A stretch of DNA of 64,000 bases from an uncultured Actinomycetes bacterium (GTDB lineage: Bacteria > Actinomycetota > Acidimicrobiia > Acidimicrobiales > RAAP-2), in contig CAIQEU010000042.1 of the NCBI GenBank assembly GCA_903870905.1, forward strand, positions 1 to 64,000, in the 5' to 3' direction. Of this stretch, positions 58,732 through 64,000 are shown in pieces. The notes beneath the pieces were generated by a model that worked only from the letters and a program-made list of their open reading frames with translations, had not been told where the DNA came from and did not search any database. Position 1 is the stretch's first letter, and each line of letters starts with the position of its first letter. Made by a program: the position numbers and the translations under genes.

Positions 58732-59268
58732 TCACCCCTCTTGCGGGTCCTCCCCCTTCAGCGCATCGAGCGCAGCCCAGCGGGTATCGACCGGCGCCGC
58801 GCACGAACAGGACTCGGTATTGCGGTCAACACCGCAACTCGGACATAGGCCAGCGCAGTCCTGTCGACACAGGGGGAGGAGTGGAAGTCCGACGATGAGC
58901 CACTCTCGGCCGGCGGGCCCGAGGTCGATCATGTCGTTCTCAATGGGGTACGCCTCCTCCTCGGCGCCGATCTTCTCCATGAAGAGCTCGTCGAACGGCG
59001 CGGCCAAGGTTCCCCGCACGGGCAGGGCGCATCGAGAGCACAGCCCCGACCACTGCGCCGTTGCCACGCCGGTTGCCATGATCGACCCTTTCGATGAGGT
59101 CAACGTAGCGGTGATCTCCATGTCCGCATCGGCCTCGATCCGAGAGGCGGTCGGTGCCGTTGGCGCCAGCTCGTCGTCAGGATCGAACGGGCCAACGAGC
59201 GCGACGTCGGTCACGGTGCCGAGCACTCGCCGAAGGACGGCGACGTGGACGATGAAGGGGTCGGTCAC
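58732..59268 (-). CDS. DUF177 (YceD-like) protein
   Basis: A 178-residue protein. GLCSRCALPVRGTLAAPFDE is the CxRC-containing core of DUF177, and LCRQDCAGLCPSCGVDRNTE near the end is the second typical block with possible metal-binding cysteines. In bacteria and chloroplasts the family is tied to 23S rRNA accumulation, and the gene nearly always precedes rpmF, as here, 90 bases away. The exact biochemical role is unknown. Confidence 0.9.
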   Translation of the reverse strand: MTDPFIVHVAVLRRVLGTVTDVALVGPFDPDDELAPTAPTASRIEADADMEITATLTSSKGSIMATGVATAQWSGLCSRCALPVRGTLAAPFDELFMEKIGAEEEAYPIENDMIDLGPAGREWLIVGLPLLPLCRQDCAGLCPSCGVDRNTESCSCAAPVDTRWAALDALKGEDPQEG

Positions 59269-59270
59269 GC

Positions 59271-59927
59271 CTAGAGGTCGTCGTTGTCGAAGAACCCCGA
59301 ACCATCGGAGTCCTCATCGGCCTCACTCCCAGCCAGCGGGGTTTGACCAGCTTCAACAATGGGCTTCAGTCGGTTCCGCCCAGCGACCACCGTCTTTAAG
59401 AGGCGATCCACCACGAGCTCCATCTCCCCCAACTTGAAGTCGCAGTAGTCATCGAGCTCGTGCCGTCGCCGGCGGGCTTCATCGTTGGCCTCTTCGAGGA
59501 TCTTGGCCGCCTGCAGGCGTGCTTGTCGCACGACTTCTTCTTTCGCGGCCATCTGCTGCACCCGCACACGCGCTTCTTCGAGCATCTGGTCGGCTTCACG
59601 CTTCTTCTCTTCAATGAAGATGTCCTGGTCTCGAAGAAGCCATCGAGCGCGCTTTAGGTCCTCGGGGAGTGCGGCCAGAGCGTCGTCGAGGAGTTCCACA
59701 ATCTCGTGTTTGGGCACCATGACCGTGCTACTGAGCGGAATCGAACGCGACTGCTCGACGAGGTCGAGGGCACGTTGGAGCAGGATCTCTGCATCGACGT
59801 CGGTGCCGAAATCTTCCCCATCGAAGTCCTCGACGTCATCCCCCTCGTCGAGGTCGGGGCGAATGGGTCGAATGGGGGCGACCGGTTCGTCGTCGTCGAA
59901 CTCGAAGATGTCCTCGAAATCACTCAT
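59271..59927 (-). CDS. SepIVA-like/DivIVA-like coiled-coil protein
   Basis: A 218-residue protein. An acidic N-terminal region (FEDIFEFDDDEPVAPIRPIR and following) precedes SIPLSSTVMVPKHEIVELLD and a long charged coiled coil (about 85-175: IFIEEKKREADQMLEEARVR). The tail is again acidic. The same gene position, between coaD and DUF177, is held in mycobacteria by sepIVA (Rv2927c), a septation factor, and the layout agrees, so a division or cell-pole role is a fair inference. It starts inside a four-base overlap with coaD and ends two bases before DUF177. Confidence 0.78.
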   Translation of the reverse strand: MSDFEDIFEFDDDEPVAPIRPIRPDLDEGDDVEDFDGEDFGTDVDAEILLQRALDLVEQSRSIPLSSTVMVPKHEIVELLDDALAALPEDLKRARWLLRDQDIFIEEKKREADQMLEEARVRVQQMAAKEEVVRQARLQAAKILEEANDEARRRRHELDDYCDFKLGEMELVVDRLLKTVVAGRNRLKPIVEAGQTPLAGSEADEDSDGSGFFDNDDL

Positions 59928-60412
59928 GGGGAGTCCTCCTTGAATCGGTTGAGGAGTCGTGCGTTCACCGACGCTGGAACGAATGCCGCAACGTCTCCGC
60001 CGTAGCGAGCAACCTCACGGAGAAGCTTCGACGCAATGAACGAGTGGGCAGATGACGTTGGAATGAATACCGTCTCCACGCCAGAGAGCGAGCGGTTCAT
60101 CTGGGCCATTTGGAGTTCATTCTCAAAATCGGAAACTGCCCGGAGCCCCTTGACGATGGCGGTGGCGCCAACATCCTTGGCAACGGTGACCACGAGGGTC
60201 GACACCGACACGATGCGAACACACGACAGGTGCGCAGTGGCCTCGGTCAACATCTCCTTGCGCTCTTCTAAGTCGAAGAGCGGCTCGGACTTCTGCGGGT
60301 TGCGCACCGCAGCAACCACGACTTCATCGAACAGTTTCGCCGCCACTTCAACGACTTCTAAGTGGCCATTGTGGAAGGGATCGAAGGATCCCGGGAACAG
60401 CGCGGTCTTCAT
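59924..60412 (-). CDS. coaD: Phosphopantetheine adenylyltransferase
   Basis: A 162-residue nucleotidyltransferase of coenzyme A synthesis. ALFPGSFDPFHNGHLEVVEV contains the xxGH motif; VKGLRAVSDFENELQMAQMN and IPTSSAHSFIASKLLREVA, the ISSTxxR-like block, follow, with the usual end VPASVNARL. It makes dephospho-CoA from phosphopantetheine and ATP. ATG 60412 overlaps rsmD by four bases; a longer reading adds 25 non-conserved residues. Confidence 0.96.
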   Translation of the reverse strand: MKTALFPGSFDPFHNGHLEVVEVAAKLFDEVVVAAVRNPQKSEPLFDLEERKEMLTEATAHLSCVRIVSVSTLVVTVAKDVGATAIVKGLRAVSDFENELQMAQMNRSLSGVETVFIPTSSAHSFIASKLLREVARYGGDVAAFVPASVNARLLNRFKEDSP

Positions 60413-60939
60413 CGTGCGTCCCCATTCAGTCGTTCGAGCACAGTCACGAGCGTAGTTCCGTAGCGCCGCGATTTGGTGGTGACCCATCCATCGATCTCGC
60501 CGAGGTCCTTCTCACTCTCGGCAATGACCATCTGGGCGTCGAGGCCACGCAGGAGGTCACGCCAATTGGTGAAGTCGTAGGGCGGATCGGCGAAGACCAC
60601 GTCAACGGGACCCGGCGGTTGCCATCCCGGCAACGTCGCCCGGTACCGCACGCTGGTCTCGAGGCCGAGTCCAACGGCGATCAAGTTCTCCTCGGTGGCC
60701 TTGAGACTCCGCACGGAACTGTCGACGAAGTAGACCTTGGCTGCACCGCGACTGAGGGCTTCGATACCGAGTGCTCCCGATCCACAGAACACGTCACACA
60801 CGATGGCATCGACGATTCCCCCACGCGAGTACACGATGTCGAACATCGCTTCTTTCACCCGGTCGGCCGTCGGTCGGACACCGGTCGGAACCGCCGCCGT
60901 GAGCCGCCGGCCCTTCGATGTGCCACTGATCACCCGCAT
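60409..60939 (-). CDS. rsmD: 16S rRNA (guanine-966-N2)-methyltransferase
   Basis: A 176-residue methyltransferase. MRVISGTSKGRRLTAAVPTG and RPTADRVKEAMFDIV at the start, SAM motif I VCDVFCGSGALGIEALSRGA, and the catalytic DPPY in VVFADPPYDF define RsmD. It modifies G966 of 16S rRNA. ATG follows TAGGTT at six bases and no Shine-Dalgarno, so a leaderless start is likely although recG ends 20 bases upstream. Confidence 0.94.
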   Translation of the reverse strand: MRVISGTSKGRRLTAAVPTGVRPTADRVKEAMFDIVYSRGGIVDAIVCDVFCGSGALGIEALSRGAAKVYFVDSSVRSLKATEENLIAVGLGLETSVRYRATLPGWQPPGPVDVVFADPPYDFTNWRDLLRGLDAQMVIAESEKDLGEIDGWVTTKSRRYGTTLVTVLERLNGDAR

Positions 60940-60945
60940 GGGTCG

Positions 60946-60951
60946 AACCTA
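60946..60951 (-). promoter_or_regulatory. rsmD: -10 element of rsmD (leaderless)
   Basis: TAGGTT, then CGACCC, then ATG 60939 on the minus strand. Confidence 0.45.
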
Positions 60952-60959
60952 GCGGGAAC

Positions 60960-63167
60960 TCAGCTCTTGAAGAGGAAGTCCGCTTCTTCGGCGTCGAGGA
61001 GCAATCGGAGTTCGTCGGCGAGGCCTTCGAGCCCCACCAAGAACGGGAAGTCTCGACAGAGGGCAACCGCTGCGACGTTGGCGGCGTCGATGAGGTCGCC
61101 ATCGCGGGCCAACGACGCGAGGGCGAGATCACTCTCGCCACGTTGACGGGCGCCGAGGATCGTCCCCTCGCCGCGGAGGTCGAGGTCCACTTCCGCGAGC
61201 TCGAACCCATCGGTTGATGCTTCGAGCGCCCGCAGGCGTCGGGTGGCGTCGGTCGTTGGTGCGTCGCCGAGGAGAAAGCACTGGCTGGCGTGCGCCCCTC
61301 GTCCGACGCGACCACGCAACTGGTGGAGCTGCGCAATTCCAAATCGAGCTGCGTCTTCAATCACCATCACCGTTGCATTCGGCACGTCGACACCCACCTC
61401 AATCACCGTGGTGGCGACGAGGACGTCGAGGGCACCGCTCCGGAAGGCTTCCATCACGATCCGACGCTCGTCGGCTCGCATCTGTCCGTGAAGGAGACCA
61501 AGACGCAGTCCCGCGAGCTCTTGAGCAGCGAGGCGCTCGACTTCCTCGGTGACTGCGGTGACGTCGAGCGTCGCCGACGCCTCGACGAGTGGACAGACGA
61601 CGTAGGCCTGCCGACCACTTGCAATTGCTCGCCGCACCGACTCCCATGCCGCCTCTTCGAGGAGTGGCGTCGAGGCCCAGGTCGTGACGATCGGCGTGCG
61701 CCCAGGCGGGAGGACATCGATGACCGATCGATCGAGGTCGCCGAAGAGCACCATCGCCGCCGTTCTCGGGATCGGTGTCGCCGTCATGACGAGAAGGTCA
61801 GGGTCTCGGCCTGATCCGTCGGCTCCTCGACCCTTCGCTCGCAGCGCTGCCCGTTGCTCTACGCCGAAGCGATGCTGCTCGTCGATGACGGCGAGGCCGA
61901 GGTGAGCGAAGGACACACCGTCAGACAGCAGTGCGTGGGTGCCGACGACCAGCGACACCGATCCATCAGCCAGGCCGCTCAGCAGTCGTCGGCGCTCACT
62001 GGCGGGCGTCTTTGAGGTGAGGAGCGCGACCTCGAATGGTTGATCAGCGAAGAGGCCATCACTCCGAGGAATGGTGAGGCCCGCGCAGAGCGATCGCAGC
62101 GACTGCGCGTGCTGCTCGGCCAAGACTTCGGTCGGCACCATGAGCGCCCCCTGGTAGCCACCGTCGATCACGGCCAAGAGCGCGAGGAGGGCGACGACGG
62201 TCTTCCCCGACCCAACGTCACCTTGGAGGAGACGATGCATGGGTTGGTTGCTCGAGAGGTCGCCGAGGATCTCCCGGAGCACTCGGTCCTGGGCTTGCGT
62301 CAACGGGAAGGGCAACTGCTCGAGCAACGCTCTCGCGAACCCTGGCGTCGAGGAGCCCTGAGCGACGTCACGGCAGCGCTCGTGGACAATCCCGAGTGCT
62401 TCATCGTCGATGACCGCCCGTCGAAGTTGGAGTGCGAGCTGCAAGCGGAGCAGTTCGTCGAAGGCGAGTCGACGGCGGGCTGCCTGTTGGAACTCCACCG
62501 ACGCTGGTCGATGGATCTGCACCATCGCCGTCGTCCGATCGCAGAGGTCGAGGCTCGAGCGAATGGGTTCGGGCAGTGGATCCTCGAACACCCCCGCCCT
62601 CGTCAGAGCCTCGTCGATGAGCTCCCCGAAGTCCAACGAGGTCAGGCGAACCTTCCCGCTCGTTGGGTAGATGGGAACAATGCGCAGCATCTTGTCCGAC
62701 ACGTGGTCATCAGGGCTGAGTGCCACCACGTCCACCACGGGATTCGCCATCTGGCGGCCTCCCCGGTAGTCCCCTACCTTGCCGAAGAAGAGGGCGAGCG
62801 TTCCCTCGCCAAGCTGCTTCACTCGCCACGGTTGGTTGAAGAAGACCACCGAGAGTGCTCCTGAAGCATCGGTCACCGTTGCCTCCACCATGCTCCTTCC
62901 CTGCCGGGTGGTGCGAGTGGTCACGCTGGCAACGGTGGCGAGAATGGTGACCTCGTCGCCGACGTCGAGGTCGACCACATCGAGCTTGCGGGTGCGGTCG
63001 AGGTAGCGACGGGGGTAGGTGGTCAACAGGTCGAGCACGGTCGCAATCCCGAGGGTCTTGAGCGCGGCGACCTTCTTCGGTGTTGCTCGATGCAGTCGCT
63101 CCACCGAGACGGCGTCGAGGGCGCGGAGGCGCCGCCCTGACGTCGCCGCAGGAGCGGCGTCGCTCAC
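60960..63167 (-). CDS. recG: ATP-dependent DNA helicase RecG
   Basis: A 735-residue helicase that regresses stalled forks and processes branched DNA. The wedge/OB domain spans about 30-230 (TYPRRYLDRTRKLDVVDLDV), then helicase motifs: Walker A LLQGDVGSGKTVVALLALLA, DEQHRFGVEQR, VMTATPIPRTAAMVLFGDLD, LHGQMRADER, ATTVIEVGVDVPNATVMVIE and QLRGRVGRGAHASQCFLL. GTG 63167 overlaps the upstream stop by four bases; an in-frame start 84 bases earlier adds only arginine- and proline-rich sequence. It is slightly longer than many RecG proteins. Confidence 0.96.
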   Translation of the reverse strand: MSDAAPAATSGRRLRALDAVSVERLHRATPKKVAALKTLGIATVLDLLTTYPRRYLDRTRKLDVVDLDVGDEVTILATVASVTTRTTRQGRSMVEATVTDASGALSVVFFNQPWRVKQLGEGTLALFFGKVGDYRGGRQMANPVVDVVALSPDDHVSDKMLRIVPIYPTSGKVRLTSLDFGELIDEALTRAGVFEDPLPEPIRSSLDLCDRTTAMVQIHRPASVEFQQAARRRLAFDELLRLQLALQLRRAVIDDEALGIVHERCRDVAQGSSTPGFARALLEQLPFPLTQAQDRVLREILGDLSSNQPMHRLLQGDVGSGKTVVALLALLAVIDGGYQGALMVPTEVLAEQHAQSLRSLCAGLTIPRSDGLFADQPFEVALLTSKTPASERRRLLSGLADGSVSLVVGTHALLSDGVSFAHLGLAVIDEQHRFGVEQRAALRAKGRGADGSGRDPDLLVMTATPIPRTAAMVLFGDLDRSVIDVLPPGRTPIVTTWASTPLLEEAAWESVRRAIASGRQAYVVCPLVEASATLDVTAVTEEVERLAAQELAGLRLGLLHGQMRADERRIVMEAFRSGALDVLVATTVIEVGVDVPNATVMVIEDAARFGIAQLHQLRGRVGRGAHASQCFLLGDAPTTDATRRLRALEASTDGFELAEVDLDLRGEGTILGARQRGESDLALASLARDGDLIDAANVAAVALCRDFPFLVGLEGLADELRLLLDAEEADFLFKS

Positions 63168-64000
63168 TCGATCCCGAAGAGGTAGGGGTAGAGGGGTTGC
63201 CCGCCCTGGTGGACTTCGGTTTCGACGTCGGGGCGCTCGGCGTGGAGCCACTCAGTGATCCGTCGAGTCGTCGCTGCGCTCGATCCATCACCTTCGATGA
63301 TGGTGACGAGATCGTGGGCATCGGTGACGAGGACTTCGAGGAGCCGACACGCTGCTTCCCCGAGGGTCTCGGCGATGGAGAGGATTCCCTCCCTCGAGAG
63401 GCCGATCCAATCGCCAACGTGAACCTCACCGGCATCTACCGTCGTGTCGCGAACTGCTTGGGTGACTTCGGCAGCGATCACGCCTGAAGCGCTATCGGTC
63501 ATCGATACGGCGTTCTCTTCAGCGGTGGCTTCTGGGTCAAAGGCGAGGAGTGCGGCAAATCCCTCAACGATGCTCGAGGTGGGCACGACCCGGACGGTCT
63601 TCGTGGTGAGTTCGTCCACCCTTTCAGCGACGGGACGAATGTTCTTGTTGTTCGGCAACACGATGATCTCGTCAGCCGGCAAGGCCTCGACCGCCGCGAC
63701 GAGTTCCTCGGTCGACGGGTTCATCGACTGCCCACCGACGACGAGGCGTCGCACACCGAGGGACTTGAAGATTCGCCCCACGCCGTCTCCAGAGACGACG
63801 GCCACCACTTGGCTCGTTGGAACAGGGCCAGGTGGTGTCTCGTCGTGATCGTGAGCGTGCTCGACGACCCAGCGCTCCTCGACCACCTGCTCCAAGAGGT
63901 CGGTGACGCGAATCTGACGTGGTCGACCGCATTCAATTGCGGCCTCGATCGACGCGCCGATGTCATCGGTGTGGATGTGGCAATTCCAGATGCCATCGCC
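63164..64000 (-). CDS. DAK-type fatty acid kinase-like protein (FakA/YloV family), 5' end cut by window edge
   Basis: The last 278 codons of a larger gene. It begins GDGIWNCHIHTDDIGASIEA, the histidine-rich segment before the C-terminal domain of FakA-like proteins, and goes on with RIFKSLGVRRLVVGGQSMNP and IIVLPNNKNIRPVAERVDEL, typical of the DegV-partnered FakA family. The ATP-binding DAK2 domain lies outside. FakA phosphorylates fatty acids bound to FakB. A DAK2-type gene just before recG is the common bacterial order (rpmB-fakA-recG). A FakB partner is not in the window. Confidence 0.88.
   Translation of the reverse strand, partial: GDGIWNCHIHTDDIGASIEAAIECGRPRQIRVTDLLEQVVEERWVVEHAHDHDETPPGPVPTSQVVAVVSGDGVGRIFKSLGVRRLVVGGQSMNPSTEELVAAVEALPADEIIVLPNNKNIRPVAERVDELTTKTVRVVPTSSIVEGFAALLAFDPEATAEENAVSMTDSASGVIAAEVTQAVRDTTVDAGEVHVGDWIGLSREGILSIAETLGEAACRLLEVLVTDAHDLVTIIEGDGSSAATTRRITEWLHAERPDVETEVHQGGQPLYPYLFGIE

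Overview
The window is an ordinary, densely packed chromosomal segment of a G+C-rich actinobacterium. Mycothiol chemistry (an Mca homologue), F420-type luciferase-like oxidoreductases, a PimB'-like phosphatidylinositol mannosyltransferase, a GlbO truncated haemoglobin, a DUF2469 protein, a SepIVA-like protein and a pspA-htpX-pspAB cluster all point to Actinomycetota. I lean to the class Acidimicrobiia, but that is inference. No rRNA, CRISPR array, insertion sequence, integrase or phage gene is visible. No stretch longer than 300 bases lacks a gene.

Left part (1-20362): a class II (B12-dependent) ribonucleotide reductase runs off the left edge behind a good promoter with two NrdR boxes. Next come glycerol kinase, an AlaC-type aminotransferase, and an operon with a luciferase-like protein, a ROK glucokinase, an SRPBCC protein and a PimB'-like mannosyltransferase. 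A string of small redox or zinc proteins and a PH-domain membrane protein follows. Facing them is a large LPXTG surface protein built of SpaA/Cna-B-like domains, followed by rhodanese, crotonase-fold, GlbO, amidase and FAD oxidoreductase genes, a three-gene NitT/TauT-type ABC importer, and tRNA-Gly(TCC).

Middle part (20363-41405): DoxX and FUSC membrane proteins, then a second, 1465-residue LPXTG protein ending in four copies of a ~115-126-residue repeat. After it come two GT-C-like membrane proteins around a methyltransferase and a cupin, an alcohol dehydrogenase, an Fe-S PD-(D/E)XK nuclease, purKE, mca, the pspA-htpX-pspAB stress cluster and a tyrosine phosphatase.

Right part (41402-64000): every gene lies on the minus strand. 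fumC, an OafA-type acyltransferase and a crotonase precede a long housekeeping block that reads, in transcription order, fakA-like, recG, rsmD, coaD, sepIVA-like, DUF177, rpmF, plsX, acpP, rnc, mutM, smc, ftsY, ffh, rpsP, khpA, rimM, trmD, rplS, DUF2469. This order couples fatty-acid and CoA supply, ribosome and SRP assembly, and chromosome maintenance, and is typical of actinobacteria, except that lepB and rnhB are missing after rplS.

The points most worth a second look are: the textbook NrdR box pair before nrdJ; an rnc gene with no ATG, GTG or TTG start in front of its catalytic core; a recurring TANNNT-N6/7-start pattern that predicts many leaderless transcripts; two sortase-substrate adhesins with no sortase nearby; a likely frameshift at the start of the FUSC gene; and three convergent gene pairs whose stop codons interlock in a CTAG. 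I see no clearly new defence, mobile or biosynthetic system.
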